A stretch of DNA of 64,000 bases from Cephalopachus bancanus (GCA_027257055.1 JAPVLO010000123.1:1798001-1862000); one strand, 5' to 3'; positions 1 to 17,060 are shown, counted from the first letter of the stretch. The notes: generated from the letters alone by a model not told the origin. Translations and numbers: made by a program.

Positions 1-1150
1 ACAGAGCTCTGCCTCGCTCCCTTCCTCTCTCATGCCTGGGCGGATATGTGGGAACATCTGTCCGGGTCCTACTTTCCTAACATCCTCCGGGGTCTCCCCC
101 AACCGATCCGGCCCAACCACTCCAGGACGGTAGTGCTGCACTGTGGGGTGCCCCAGAAGAGGGGCCCTTTAGGTGACATGCAGACTCTGCGTTAAATAAG
201 AAAGTGAGAAAGAAACGGTCCATTGCATATACCTGCTACTGAGCATAACATTTAGTCTGTGCCAGCGTGTTGACTCACTTTCCATCTTTGAAGCCTCACA
301 TAGCCCTAAAGCAGAAGACGGTAGTTTTCAGGAACCTCTTCTCCTAATCAGATAACTACAATGCAAGGGGTTTAGAAAACTAGCTCAGGGTTGGGGCTAG
401 GATGTGGGACTGCTGGATCTAAATACTATTTCCAAGAGAAAAGTTGATGGTAAACCTTCCCTTTGACCCAGGAATGTCCTCAACACTTCTTTACTGCTAG
501 AAATCTTTAAAACAAAGCCAAGAGTCAAGGTCAATCCTGAAAACAAAAAAGGAATGCACAGGAGATAAAAATATATGTCATTATATGGCCGCCTTCTATG
601 TCTGGATGTAAACCTGATTCATTTTTGAGTAGTGGTAATGAGTTTCATGTAACTGTATCTAAGGAAATGTGAACCATTTAACAGAGAACTGTGAAGTACC
701 ATACGAGTGCAGCTGGTAGCAGAAGTGGCAGGCATCTTTCAGTATCTGTTACCAGGACAGGGACTGTCTTGCTCAGTGTTTATATTTGGGTGTGAATCCC
801 TATGCTGCAGGAAGGGGGCAGACTCTCCCTGGTCCACAGGTCCCATGCTGATGTGGTTGATGAGAAAGACAGGATACACAGGAAGGTACACCAGGCCCAG
901 CCTATTTGACTGGAGTAAAAATGTCAACTCTGCAGTTTTCTGAGTCCATATGAGCTACTGTAACAGGAGACCTTGGCCGAGAGATTGATAGCAACCAAAA
1001 TTTATTTCTCACAGTTGTGACGGCATGAAAGTCCAAGGTTAAGTCACCAGCATGTCTGGTGTCTTGTGAGGTCCCATACATCATAGATGTCCCCTTTTGG
1101 GTGGGTTGTTGCAGGGTGGAAGGGATGAACAAGCTCTCAGTCATCTTTTA

Positions 1151-1443
1151 TTTTATTTTATTTTATTTTTGAGTTGGAGTCTCACTCTGTCACCCAGACT
1201 GGAGTGCAGTGGCCACTCCCGGCCACCGCAGCCTTGACCTGCTGGGCTCCGGCGATCCTTCCGCCTCAGCCTTCCGAGTAGCCGGAATACAGGCGCGTGC
1301 TATCACGCCCGGCTGATTTTTTGATTTATTGTAGAGATGAGGTCTCGCCTGCCCAGGTGGGTCTCAAACCCACGGGCTCAGGCAATTCACTCACCTAAGC
1401 CTCCCAAAGGTGTGGGATTACAGGCTGAGCCACCGAGCCCGGC
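1151..1443 (-). repeat. Alu SINE, full-length dimer, young
   Basis: Read on the minus strand it starts GCCGGGCTCGGTGGCTCAGC and ends in an A-rich tail (T-rich on the plus strand at 1144-1170). It is flanked by a target-site duplication catcttttа-type: catctttta at 1142-1150 and 1449-1457. The paralogous E spacer near 8025 has no Alu at this place, so the insertion followed the spacer duplication. Confidence 0.85.
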
Positions 1444-1974
1444 TCAGACATCTTTTATAAGGGCTTTAATCCCATTTATAAACTCATTGCCTCCTAATCT
1501 GCCATCTCTCAAGCCAGGGGCACAATTGGACTAACTAACCAAGGGCCCTCCTGGCTCTGAACTGTGAGAAGCAGGATTTAGCATACAGTGACATTGTGAT
1601 CTGCCATTGTGCCTGGGGCATGGGAACAGCTGTGGCATAAGTTCTTTCATACCTTTACCTCCAAGTTGTGTGATCTTGGGTAGGTTGCTTAATTACTCTA
1701 GAGGACAGTACAACCTCGCCACCCTCAGTACATTCACTGTCTCTTGGTTTTGTGTGAAGATCAAGTGACTTGGATACTGGGAAAGGCTTTTTCTCTGTCC
1801 ATATGATGGCAGTGTCTTATCCTGAAGGGTTTTGTGCAGGAGGCCATCCACATGCTCTTGAGACTAGATCGACTTCCAACTCACATCATGCTTCCAAGCA
1901 GATGGGCCTTTTCCAAGGAGCTAGAGGGTAGCTGACAGGATTCTCCTTCCATAAAGTCCATGTGGACAAATAAC

Positions 1975-2150
1975 ACCACTGTTTATTAAGCTCTAGCCAG
2001 ATGCCAGGCCACTACCACATGGAATTCCTGCATAGAAACGTAATATCCCTTCTACCAAGGAGGAAGTGGAGGCTCAGAGTGGCACAGGGACTTGCTCAGG
2101 CCACACAGCCAGTAAGTGGTAGAGTGGGTGTGAACCCAATTGTGTGACAT
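1975..2150 (-). repeat. MIR-type SINE fragment
   Basis: Antisense MIR signature: a gtttattaag start, a gccaggc stretch, then the ggctcagagtggcac and ccacacagccagtaagtgg motifs. Related copies recur in the A spacers near 13545, 18360, 53455 and 57365. Confidence 0.6.
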
Positions 2151-3192
2151 GAAAACCAGCACTTGGCCCAGGCTGCCTTCTAAAATCTCCTCTTGACAAA
2201 GGGCACATGCAGGCAAGCATGGTCCTGACTCCTGGGCCAAGTACCTCATCTTCCCCTTTGAACATCAAATAGCAATTCCCTGAACACATAGCCAGGGGGA
2301 CCAACTGTTGGATGAATTACCAGTCGCCAGAGTGACTCCTCACCCCTTCCTAATGAAACTTTAAACTGCAGAATCTACTCTCAGTCCTGAAAAGATGCAT
2401 GCAGAATACTTCATCTGGAAACCCCAGTTCTTACCTATAGTCATCTCTCCAGGATAATGCTAGTCCATTAACTGTCTTGAAGGAGCCAAGTGCTGGCACT
2501 TGGAGGAGTAGATTTCAGCTGGGCCTCGAGAGAAACTTCCAAATATTTAGAGCCAAGATACAACAGTGAGCTTGCAGGGCTAGAAAGTCCCATCAGTGAC
2601 ACTAGGCAGGCTGAGACTGATGGTTCCTGTGGGGATGTCTGGGCCAGCACTGCCTGCATGTGCCCTGCATAGTTTCCACACTGGGGCCAGCCTGGGAACT
2701 GTTTCCACTCTGAAATGTACCTGTAAAAACATGTGTAGTGTTTGTAACTATTTTATTTTCCCAGCTCTTTTGTTGAGCTGATATTTATTTTAATTTGCCT
2801 ATTCAATATGAAAATGGATTTCATGTTTTTCTTTTTGTCATATATACATTTTATTTTACTAAAGCTTAGTTCTGTGACAGATTCCCATACCATTATACCA
2901 TCTGGAATAATGCTGAGAAACCAACCTGAGTCAGGTAAGTTGGTTTGCCTTAAAATACTCAGTGTGAGATGATAAGACATGATCCTAGCACCCAGGGCTC
3001 TGGACTGCCAATGCGTCCTCCATCATAGCTCTGTTGGGTTTGGGGTCCCTTATTTCCAGGGTACACAATGAAAACCAGAGCCAGAATAAAGCAAATAACT
3101 TTAATTATCATTCACATACTTCATTTAGAAAAATGGAGCAAATGGGTAGGGTTGCATGAAAAAGAAATCTAGATGGTACACGTTGGATAAAC

Positions 3193-4062
3193 TGAGGTGC
3201 CACTGGAATAATGCAAAGAATTTCAAACGTAAAGCAAAAGAGTTTATTCCACTCAAGAGAGACTGGGACTAACATTAAGAGACAGTGAGAGCATTTGAGG
3301 AAGGAGGATTTTTAAAATTTTATTTTATTTTTTATTTTTTTTGAGTTGAGTCTCACTCTGTCACCCAGACTGGAGTGCAGTGGCTGCTTCTGGCCACTGC
3401 AGCCTCGACCTGCTGGGCTCCGGCGATCCTTCCACCTCAGCCTTCCAAGTAACTGGAACTACAGGCGCGCGCTACCACACCCGGCTAGTTTTTGATTTAT
3501 TGTAGAGATGAGGTCTCACCAAGTTGCCCAGGCGGGTCTCAAACCCATGGGCTCAGGCAATCCACTCACCTCGGCCTCCCAAAGCGCTGGGATTACAGGC
3601 TGAGCCACTGAACCCAGCTTTTTAAAATTTTAATCAAAGAGACAAGGTTAAAACAAAACAAAACAAAACAAAACAAACAAAAAAACCTCTCCAGCAGCTG
3701 CATTCTTAAGTATTGAAAACACTTGTGTCTTGTGCCCTTAGTGTTGTCTGGGCAACAAGTCCTGTGAATCCAGGGCCTTCAGCTTCTGGTGGACTGGTGG
3801 GCAGTCACAAAAGGCTGATTACACTTAGGTCAGCTTGGTCTTGTATAGGCTGGCCTAGAATATGGAAGTAATCAGTGCAAGACATACTTGAGAGTTGCAA
3901 AACAATGATCAATAACTACCTTCAGAAAGCTGGTTCTGCCCTTGGCTGATGATTAGGAAGTGGGGAATGGAATAGACAGCTAGCAAAGTATGACAAAGCT
4001 TAAGCAATGTTAAAACGGCTTGTTCTTTAGCTAAGTCACTCCGTTTTGACTTCACCCTTTCA
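3193..4062 (-). mobile_element. Solo LTR-like element (interrupted by an Alu) in the 3' UTR of locus 1
   Basis: This block separates the distal 3' UTR of locus 1 (about 3070-3190) from the proximal part beginning near 4065; other loci have no such block. On the minus strand it begins TGAAAGGGTG and ends CACCTCA, so it has TG...CA termini, and an AATAAA lies about 50 bases before the 3' end (plus strand near 3241-3246). A young Alu (3323-3618) sits inside it. I found no clear target-site duplication and cannot name the family. An ERV1-type LTR is a guess. No viral coding sequence is present. Confidence 0.5.
3323..3618 (-). repeat. Alu SINE, full-length dimer, nested in an LTR
   Basis: Same young subfamily as the copy at 1151. 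It is flanked by a long duplication of tttttaaaatttta (about 3309-3322 and 3619-3632). An (AAAAC)n run follows at 3646-3680. Confidence 0.85.
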
Positions 4063-4103
4063 GTTCATGTCATCCTATCTCCACCTGGAATCGGGGCCTG
4101 ACA

Positions 4104-5280
<1,177 letters not shown>

Positions 5281-6332
5281 CCACACTTGCCACAACACAC
5301 GGGGTGACAAGAGTGGCAACCTGGGAAGAAAGGGGAGAAGGAAACATCAGAGCAGACTTGACCAGGCACCTCCTTGCCCAGCAGAGACCTGGCACAAGCT
5401 CTGCCCCCAGCCCCCGATGACCCTGAATTCAGGATAGTACAGCTCTTCAGAAGACAGCTGGTGGATTTCAGGGTAAGCGTCTTCCTGCTAAAAAGCTGTT
5501 GAGGCCCACCTGAGCCCAGGACAAGGTAGAAGACTGGGAGGCCAAGAAGGACCTACAGAAACATAGTGTCCTGGAACTGTTCCTTATCTGTTTCCCAGAA
5601 GCACAGACCAGCTCGGGATCTCTCCTGACCTCAGACCAGTCCCAGAGTACCAGGGAAGGTGCTCACTCATTCTTCTTGCAGGACATGCATCTGTATACTT
5701 TGCACTTGTAGGAGTCACTGCAGGTGCAGGAGCTACCTGCAAAGAAGAGAAGGCCAGAGGTGAGCACTGAGTGAGACGCAGATAGGGCAGCATCTGGTGA
5801 GTGAGTCTCCAGTGCCCCCTCCTCTGTAATGGCCAGAGCTCCTTTCTCGCTTAGGGCAGAAGAAGCCCTATCCCCTCTCCCCTCCTGCTGGGAAGGGCAA
5901 GTACCCTCCTGATTTACCCCAACAGGAGGACCCCAGGCTGTACACAATGTCCAGTAAGATGAGGACTGGGACCAGGGCCTTCTGTCCTCAACCAGAAGAG
6001 GCAATGTCCTCTACTTCCCAGGGTTCATGCCTGCTCAGAGCCTGGAAAGTGTACTGGGGCCAGACAGGGACCTGGGGAGTTGACATTGAGCATGACAGCC
6101 TTGAGGCTCAGAGTCCTCAACTCTGTCACAGAGGTGTAGGGAGAAGGGAAGTGCTCCCTAGGCTTGCCCAGAAATAAAGCCCTGGATGAAATAAAGAAGC
6201 CCCCTCAAGCTCAGATCTAAAAATGCGCCTTCTCACACCTAGGGACACTGTCTTTTGTGACTGCATAAGAGGCATCCCAAGATGCAGAGCTGGGCATCCT
6301 TTACCAATACTGCAGAAGTAGTTGGGGTCCAT
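5281..6332 (-). pseudogene. Metallothionein locus 2 (unprocessed pseudogene, truncated exon 3)
   Basis: Exon 1 (6305-6332) starts with ATG and reads MDPNYFCSIG, so the first Cys is Tyr. Exon 2 (5671-5736) is 66 bases but carries two further Cys-to-Tyr changes (SYKCKVYRC). Its splice donor has changed from GTGAGT to ATGAGT. Only the first ~40 bases of exon 3 remain (about 5281-5320); the rest was lost at the fusion with locus 1. A TATAAAG remains at 6423-6429, but I see no metal response element core near it. Confidence 0.85.
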
Positions 6333-6422
6333 ATTGAGCCCAGATGAGGCTGGAGTTCCAGGTGAGAGGGAGAGGCAGGGGGACAGATGGGAGGCTGCTG
6401 GAGCCCTCGGGGCGGCTGCTCC

Positions 6423-6429
6423 CTTTATA
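6423..6429 (-). promoter_or_regulatory. TATA box of pseudogene locus 2
   Basis: TATAAAG on the minus strand, about 90 bases upstream of the ATG, in the same place as in the other copies. The adjacent site, which reads gggYgca in loci with metal response elements, is agacgca here, so the MRE core TGCRCNC is lost. Confidence 0.6.
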
Positions 6430-9400
6430 GTCAGGGGGCCAGACGCAGATGCCCCACCCTGGCATTTGCATCCTCCCCCACAGTGGGCGCCACCCGTTGT
6501 CCTGGCTGTGGACTGCTGGTGGGCTTGGCACGGGATCTCTGAGCGCCGCTAGGTACGCACTGCTGTGGCTGCCCCATTGGCTGTGCTGAGAAGGGCAAGC
6601 TGTGTGCCCGGCGATGCACAGGGCATCCCCAAGCATTCCGGGAATGCAGTTCCCTGTGGTCTTGAAATGCCCACACTAACCCTGTTCAGTTGTCCAACTT
6701 TCCCGGATCTGTGTGTAACTCCTGCCAGGTGCTCACATCCCTAGATCGGCCAGAGACGGGGACACAAGGAGTTGTGTGCAGTGGTGGGATCTCGGGTGTG
6801 ACCTCCCCTCCTCAGCCTTCTGCCTGTCCACGTCATCTCCCTGGTCCTTTGGCCAGGTTACCCCTGAACACAGCACCAGGGAAGACACAGGGTTCTGCTT
6901 CACTCCTTTCTACTCTCACTTCCTGAGAGGTTATGTGGGTGCATTTGTGGGTCCTTCTTTGCATAAAATTCCACAGAGTTTGCCTATAGCCAACTGGCCC
7001 ACCCACTTCAAGATGGCAGTTTTGAAAATGTGGGATGCCTCAGTAGAAGGATCACTTAGGTGACACTCAGATGCTGCATTAAATAAGAAAGTAAGAAAGA
7101 AATTTTCCCTTGAATATTCCTGTTACTGAGCATAATCTTTAGTCTGTGAGGCCCTGTTGAGTCACTTTCCGTCTTTGAACCCTCACAATGTCCTAAAGAG
7201 GATACTATACTGTTTAGGAACCTGTTCTCCTCATCAGACAATACAAAACAAGGTGTTTAGAAAACTAGCCCAAGTTTGGGGCTAGGACGTGGAATCTGAA
7301 TTCTGTCAGCTTCCGAAGGAAAGAGTAGATGGAAAATCCTTCCTTGGGCCTAGGAATGTCTTCAACACCTCTTTGCTGCTAGAAATATTTGAAACAGAGC
7401 CAAGAGCAAGGTCCATCCTGGCAGCAAAAAAGAAATACAGAGGAGATAAAAATGTATGTCATTTTATGGCCACCTTCTATGTCTGCATGTAAAACTGACT
7501 CTTTCTTCATTAGTGATAATGAGTTTGCTTTTTATATAAACGTATCTAAGGAAATAGGAGTCATTTAGAAAATGTGAAGTAATATACGAATGTAGCTGAT
7601 AGTAGAAATGGCAGGCATCTCTTGTATCTGTTATGAGGACAGGGACTGTCTTGCTCATGGTTTATATTTAGTTGTGGATGCCTATATTACGGGAAGAAGG
7701 CAGGCTGTCCCTGGATTACAGGTTCTTTGCTCATGTGACTGATGGGATAGACATAGGACACACACCAGGCCCAGCACCTGGCTTATCTGACTAGAGTAAA
7801 AATGTCAACTGTGCAGTTGTCTGTGTCTGTTTGAGCTGCTATGTTATAAAATACATTGCGCTGGGTAACATAAGAAAAGAAGTTGGTTTCTCCCAGGACT
7901 GGAGGCACTGAAATCCATGGGCAAGGCATCATCATACCTGGTGTCTTGTTTGTACCCTGATCCTTATCAACACTCCCTTCTAATTGGGGTCTCACATGGT
8001 AGAAAGGGTGAACAAGAGCCCTCAGGCCTTTTTTATAAAGGCTCTTACTTCCATCTATTAGCACTTTTCCCTCATAATCTAGTCATGTCCCTTATATACC
8101 ACTTCATAATAGCAACACACTGAGAACTAGATATTAGCATATGAATTTGGAGTGACAAGCATCCAGGCCATACTAGCTTGAAATAATAAGAAAATCATAG
8201 TGAATATTCTAGACCACTTGCCACATGCAAGGCACCACTCCAAGTGCTTTCATACATTAAATCATTTACTTCTAAAAGGAAGACCCTACTACAGTCCTGT
8301 CTCACTTAATTATAGGGGACACTCTAAGAAATGCATGTGTCGGTGATTTCATCACTGTGCCAACATCGTAGAGGGGCTCAACACACCTAGAGTTTGCTTA
8401 CTACACACCTAGGTCATATGCCATGGCCGATGGCTCCGAGGCTACAAACCTGTGCAGCATTTCACTGTACTGGGGAGGTCATGGAAACCCCAAGGGAAGT
8501 ATACGTATATCTAAACTTGACTAAACAAGAAAATGTCCAGTAAAATGATGTTATTGTAACCTTATATTACCACCATCCTTTATACAGTTGATCTTGGACC
8601 ACAATGCTGTTGGGTGACATGTGACTGTATTCCACCCCTTACACAGTGCAGGGGACTGAACCACAGAGATTGTGTACACAGTCCTTATACACAGGTATAA
8701 GTGATACAGCTGGGATTTGCATTTATTCAGGCTGACCGCGGTATAGTGCCCTCAACCACGACCCTGTGTCACCCTGTCACTTGAAACGCGAGAACACTAA
8801 AATCTGGCACAGAGCAGAGTGGGAAGGCCAATGACCTGGCAATCACATCCTCTGTGTAGCTCAGTGACGCCCCCGGGCTTCAGTCTCCCTGCTGTCAAGT
8901 CAGGGGTGCCAGTGGGTGAACTAATCAAGGGCTTTTCCAGCTCTGAACTGCCATAAGCAGTGATTAATTAGCATCCAGTGACGTTGCGACCTGCTCCTGT
9001 GACTGAAATGTGAATGAGGAGCGGAATTCAGCCTGACCTTGAAAGAAACTTCCAAATAGTCAGAGTAAGTCACAACAAGGAGTTTGCAGGGGCAGCAAAG
9101 TCCCACCCATGACATAGGACAGGCCAAGACTGAGGGTGCCTGTGGGGATGTCCAGGTCAATGCCGCCGAAGGGGTGTGACCCCCACACTGGTACAGGTCT
9201 AGGAACTGTTTCCAGTCTAAAATATGCCCCTGGAAAAAAAGTGTAGTATTTGAGTTCTTTTAATTTCCAAGTTATTTTGTTTTTCATATACTTAATGAAA
9301 TTTACCTGTTCAATATAAAAAATGGGTTTGTGTTATTTATTTTGTCATACTCCTATGTTTTACTTTACCAAAGCTAGGTCTGTGACAGATTCCCGTGCCA

Positions 9401-9640
9401 TTGTATCATCTGCTAGAATGCTCTAACATTAAATTGAGAAACCAACTTGAGACGGGTAAGCTGGTTTACTGGAAGCCACACATTGGGAGATGACAGGACA
9501 TAGTCCCAGCACCCAGGGCTCTGGACTCCCACTGTATCCTCCATCACAACTCTACTGGGTTTGGGTCCCTTATTTCCAGGGCACGTCCAAAAAACAGTCA
9601 GAATAAAGTCAACAACTTTTATGATCATTCAGATGCTTCA
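6430..9640. other. Class E intergenic spacer between loci 2 and 3
   Basis: No gene is supported. The block is homologous to 1-3190: the MT distal 5' flank at about 6690-7080, then shared anonymous sequence. At about 7805-8160 there is an old interspersed repeat (also at 935-1560) that I do not name. At 8180-8320 and 8620-8780 there is MIR-like sequence. The locus 3 cleavage region is near 9600-9625, where the poly(A) hexamer is the weak variant CATAAA. Confidence 0.65.
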
Positions 9641-9735
9641 ATTTTTAAAATACAGCAAATGGGTCAGGGTTGTAAGGAAAAAAGCTCAGATGGGACAGGT
9701 CATTCTATCTCCATCTCGGATCAGGTCTCCTGGCA

Positions 9736-11070
<1,335 letters not shown>

Positions 11071-12669
11071 GTCGCGCCTAGGTGAGGCTGAGGATCCAAG
11101 GCAAGGGAGAAGTCAGTAGGGCACGTGGGAGGCTGGTGGAGCCCAGGAAGCAGCTGCTATCTTTAGAATCAGGGGAGGGAACTGGGGCAGAGGTCCCTCC
11201 CTGTTCTACGCACCTGTCCCCACTGAGCCCCAGCAACTCAAGGTCGGGGCCAGGATGTGAGCAGCTGTGCTGGGCAGAGGATCTCCCTCACCCATTCCCC
11301 GAGTGTTTCTCAATGTGCTGTCCTAGTGTCAATCTTTTGGCTGCTGTTGCTAAGGAGGGCATGTGCACCAGTTGGCTCATGGCCTAAATGCTGCCCTGAG
11401 AGCTCTTCCCAATTTCTGACACACTGAGGTCCACCCTTGCCTCTGGGCGTTCAGAGAACCTAGAGCCAGGTGGTCAGGGGTAGTCCCTCTCCCAGCTCTT
11501 TGAACTCAGCTTCCCGCTTCATAGGGTACATGTGCAACACAAGCCTCATGCTCACGTCCCTAGGTAGACCCAGGGCGTGGAGCAAGGTGAGAGAGTTGTG
11601 TGCAGAGGAAAGGCCATTGATGTAAACTTTACCTCACCAGCATGGCTTGCCCCTGTTCCCACCTAGGGCTTTTGGCCACGTTTCTCCTGCCCAGCAACAA
11701 GGCAGACATAGGGCTCTGCATTCCTTCCTTCCAGTCATCTCTCCCGAGGGGATGTCTGAAACATTTGTTGGGTTTTCTTGGTTTTAACGTCCTTGTGACT
11801 TCCCACACCTTGCTGCCTCACCAGGCATACGGTTGAACTTCCAAAGTTTGGTATTCCCCAAAGGAGGGATCCTTTTCCCTGATGTTCCTGACTATCACAC
11901 AGTGCACAGTCCCTGCCAGACCTTGTTTAATCTGTGTGGCTATTCAACCCTCACATCAATCCTCAATCATGGGCTCTGTAGGAACCCATCTTAATAATCA
12001 GATGACTCCAGCACAAGGAGTGTGTGTAACTAGTCCAAGGTCAGAGGGCTTGGAAGGGATCCTGCTGGATCTTAATCCAGTCAGCTTTGAAGGGAAAGAG
12101 GTCAATGAAGAACCTTCTCTTGGGCCTGACATTAGCCTTCAACAGCTCTTTGTTGCTTGAAATCTTTACACAAAAACAAACAACAGGGTCAATCCTGAGA
12201 GTAACAAAAGTGACGCAAAAGAGAAGTGTTTAATTTTATGACCACCATCTCTTTCTTATTTTCAGTGGTGGCAAAGAGTTTGCTTTCATACAGATACATT
12301 TAAATAAATATGATCATTTAAAAGGAATGTGTTACAAGAAATAGTAGCAGTGGTAACAGAAATGGCAGGAATCCATTTGTATCCATTATGAGTTCAGGGA
12401 CTGAGTGTCTCATGGCTTTGCATATCCCATTGGATCCATGTTTCTGGATGGGTGGAGGACCCTCTCTGGGTCACAAGCCTCCTGCTTATTTTGTTGATGA
12501 GAACAACACAGGTGAGCACACTGGGACTGGCCTACTTGTCTGAAGGTAGAAAAATGTTCCGGTGCTATGAATAAAGACAATAAAATCGTCGCTAATATCA
12601 CAGATGTGTAGCAGGCACCGATTTAAGTTCTTTGCATGTATTGATTCATTTTCACTTGCCATCCAGACC

Positions 12670-12820
12670 CTATTCTTCTTCTTATTATTATTATTTATTT
12701 GAAAGATGTAGGGTTCAGTTCAGGATTAGGTATACAATTGGTCATTGTGCAGGTAAAGTTTGGGTCTCCATTTGGTCTCCACTTCGCCTGGTTTGAGAGG
12801 AGGTACCCTTATTGATGTTT
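12670..12820 (-). repeat. Unassigned retroposon 3' fragment inside a MIR
   Basis: This ~150-base insert splits a MIR-like element. On the minus strand it ends in an (AAT/AAG)-rich tail preceded by a segment containing TGTATACCTAA. A related fragment with an A-rich tail and a clear target-site duplication occurs at 51499-51575. L1 3' end is one possibility. Confidence 0.35.
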
Positions 12821-13544
12821 CTTCTTCCTCTTTTACAGTGGTGCAAACTGAGCCACAGAGAGGTGGTGTCACTCAGAAAACAGTGACACAGCTGGGATTT
12901 GGTCACGTGTGCTACTGCATTTTTATGCCTTCAACCACTGCCTTCCGTCACCTTGCCACATGAAAGATGGGGACACTAAAATCTGGCACAGAAGCAGAAT
13001 TGTGAAGATCAGTGTGCTGGCCATCATATCCCTGTGCACAGCTCTATGGCCTCTCTGGGCTTCAGGATGCCAGCTCTCAACCAGGGACTGAATTGGGCTA
13101 ATTAACCAATGGCCCTCACATTGCTGACTTCAGGGGCAGGACTTAGCATCCAGTGACATCATGACCTGGCGGCTGTGGCCAGCTCATGAGGAAGCTTTAG
13201 CATACATCCATTCAGACCTTGACTTCTGAGTGTGTGACCTTGGACAGGTTATTAACTTCTCTGCAAGCAGGACAACCTCATCTCACTGTCTCTCTGCTTT
13301 GTGTGAAGATCAAAGGACTTGCAGAGGAAGAAACCTTTTTCTCTGTGCAAATGCTGGCTCAGTGTCTTATCCTGTAGGGTTTTGTGCAAGAGGTCATTCA
13401 CATGCCCTTGAGAACAGATCTGTAAGAGTCCAGACTTCAAATCCACAATAATGCCTCCTTGCATATGAGCCTTTCCCAAGGAGGTTAATGGGAACTAACA
13501 GAATTCTCCCTCCAGAAAGATCATGTGGACCAAAAAAGCATAAT

Positions 13545-13720
13545 GCTAACGTTTATTAAGTCTTATCAAATTGCCAGGCTACTAGGACATGTAATTCCTA
13601 CATGGAGACATAAGCTCCTTTCTACAAAGGAGGAGATGGAGACTCAGTTGGTTCAGCCCCTTGCCCAGGCCACATAGCCATTAAGTGGTGGGCTGTGCTC
13701 CAGGACTACCTGTACCAAAA
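13545..13720 (-). repeat. MIR-type SINE fragment (A spacer copy)
   Basis: Antisense MIR motifs: gtttattaag, gccaggc, aggaggagatggagactcag and ccacatagccattaagtgg. It is paralogous to 18360-18500, 53455-53605 and the truncated copy at 57365-57402. Confidence 0.6.
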
Positions 13721-14972
13721 CCCATGCCCTTGGCACAGGCTGCCTTCCAAAACTCTCTCTTCCCACAGGCCTCCTGCAGGCCAGGTCATCCAGCTTGTTT
13801 ATTTCTCTTTGAATGTCAAAGAAATGCCTCCAACATATAGCCAGAGGGACTTACCATTGTCAAGTCACCCAGGCCTCCCTCCTTCCAAGTGAATATCTCT
13901 ACACCCTTGAAACTGCAGAATATGCCATGCCCCTGTATAGGCAGAAATGAAGCACTTTATGGATCCAGTTCTAATACACACCTGCTTTGTCTTGCTGTAA
14001 AAGTGCTGGGCAATTCCCTTAAATATCCTAGTCACTTTGATGATTTGAATTGGGCAAGGCAGGAATTTGAAGGAGGAGGAAATTTGGCCTGACCTTGGGA
14101 GCAACTTCCAAAAATCCAAAGCCAACTCACAACAGGGAGCTACCAGGGGTCAGGGGGTGTCTTCTCAGTGGCACTGGGCAGGCCAAGCCAGAGGGATTCC
14201 TGACTGTGCTGCTCAAGATGTGTGTCCAACCACTGGGGTTAGTCTGCCTTCCATAGCATTGATGAACATATGTGCAGAGATTGCAAAACTTCGATATCCA
14301 AGTAATTGTCATATATTTCTAGAAATTTTTTAGTTGAATGTAACAAATGGCTTATCATTTGTTGTTTAATATCATGGTCTCCATTACTAATGTTATTTTT
14401 ATTTACCAGAGTTTAGATCCAGGATAAATAGGAAATAGAACTACTTCACCTTGGAGTTTGAGAAGCCTCTTGTAGGATTCAAGCAACTGAGGAGTTTGAT
14501 TTCACCTTCTGTCATCACTTTGAAGCCTAAAATAAGATGGAGAGGTGAACCTGGGCGGGTAATCATATAATAAAAATGAGGGATGGATGAGTATCTGTGT
14601 TACATTTGCCAGGAGACAGAGGTGGTCCTCCATGTCAACCCCTCACCCCAGTGTTCTGGAACACAGTTGTTCCAATTTGCAGAAGAAGCAGCTCAGTGAA
14701 GCAGCCTGGCATCATTAAAGGCATTCAGATTGTCAGGGCAAACATTTCCATAAGAGCCCTGGTCTCCGCACTCCCAGTTCAATCCCCCACCTCAGTCCAT
14801 CATTTTCAAGATGCACAAAGGAAACTAGAGTCAGAATCAAGTCTACGTTTATTATAATTCACATGTTTCAAATAAAGGGTAAGCAGTAAATGGCACTGGG
14901 TTGCAGGTTTTAAAAAAATCCTGTTTTGTACAAGTAGCTCCATTTCCATCTGGAATCAGGACTCCTCCAACA

Positions 14973-16014
<1,042 letters not shown>

Positions 16015-16995
16015 GCTGAGCCCAGGTGAGGCTGGAATTCCTGGTGGGAGAGGGAATAGGCAGTGGGGCAGGTGTGAAGCTGGTAGAGCCCAGGAGGCCA
16101 CTCCTCCCTTCATAGTCAGAATAGGGGACTGGGCACAGAGGCTCTACGCCAGACATTGCACTGCCCCACCAAGTCCTAGATCTCACCATCATGAATTGAA
16201 CCTTGAACAGAGGGCAGGCCAGGTGCTGGATACCCCTCATCCATTTACTGCCTGCATCTCAGTGTGCTGCACTGGGGTCTGCCTTTTTGCTGCTGTCCCA
16301 AGGGAGGATCTGCGCGCTAGGCGGCTCACAGCCTCCTTGCTTCCCTGCGATCCATTCCCAATTTCCTGCAGATTGTGATCCACCCTTGCTCCTGGCCCAT
16401 GGAGGTTCAGAGAACCCAGAGTGATCAGAATTCTCTTCCCCAGCCCTGCACTTTTGTCCTTAGCTTCGGGCTTCTCATGGTCCATGTGCAACCCCAGCTT
16501 CATGCTCACGTCCCTAGATAGACCCAAGGTATGGAGCACAGCCAGGGAACTGTGTGCAGAGAACAGGCCACTGACGTGACCTATGTCTCATCTGCTGGCC
16601 TGTCCCTGTTCCCACCTTGGGTCTTTGATGACGTTTCTCCTGCCCAGCAACAAGGCAGGCTAGGGCTCTGCCTCTCTCCCTTCCAGTCTCTACTTCTGAA
16701 GGAATGCCAGCCACATTTGCTGGGTCATCTTTGCTTTAACTTCCTTTGGGGTTTCCCACAACCTCGCTGCTCTACCAGGCATAAGGTTGAGCTTTCCAAA
16801 GCTTGGGATGTCCCCAAAGGAGGGATCATTTTCCCTGATGTTCCTGACTATCACACAGCACACAGTCCCTGCCAGACCTTGTTTAATCTCTTTGGCTATT
16901 TGGCCCTCACAACAATCCCCAAGGGGAAGGCTCTGTATATGAATCCAAGTTACTAATCAGACATCCACAACATAAGGAGCGTGTGACTAGTCCAT

Positions 16996-17060
16996 GCTGG
17001 ATCTGAATCCAGTCCAACTTTTAAAGGGGTCCTGCTGGATCTGAATCCAGTCCAACTTTT
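16996..17060. repeat. Short tandem duplication
   Basis: The segment tgctggatctgaatccagtc plus the following ccaactttta occurs twice in direct succession. Paralogous spacers near 12060 and 56920 have it once. Confidence 0.75.

Larger units (their letters stand above)
1..3192. other. Class E intergenic spacer, 5' flank of an MT gene lying left of the window
   Basis: No gene is supported here. The first ~210 bases match the distal 5' flanks of loci 5, 7, 9 and 13 (for example 24210-24410 and 58090-58300), so a minus-strand metallothionein gene should lie just left of the window. The remainder matches 6880-9640 block by block. It contains an Alu (1151-1443) and a reverse MIR-like segment (about 1975-2150). 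From about 3070 to 3190 it holds the distal 3' UTR and cleavage region of locus 1, which the LTR at 3193 separates from its coding part. The short open frames look like chance. Confidence 0.7.
11170..14840. other. Class A intergenic spacer between loci 3 and 4
   Basis: No gene is supported. The MT 5' flank (about 11170-11640) is followed by sequence shared with 16115-19553 and with parts of 53100-54780 and 56005-57400. Contents are MIR-like segments (about 12600-12960, 13205-13260 and 13545-13720), an inserted fragment at about 12670-12820 and anonymous sequence. The poly(A) signal of locus 4 (plus-strand tttatt near 14848) lies at the left end of that gene. Confidence 0.65.
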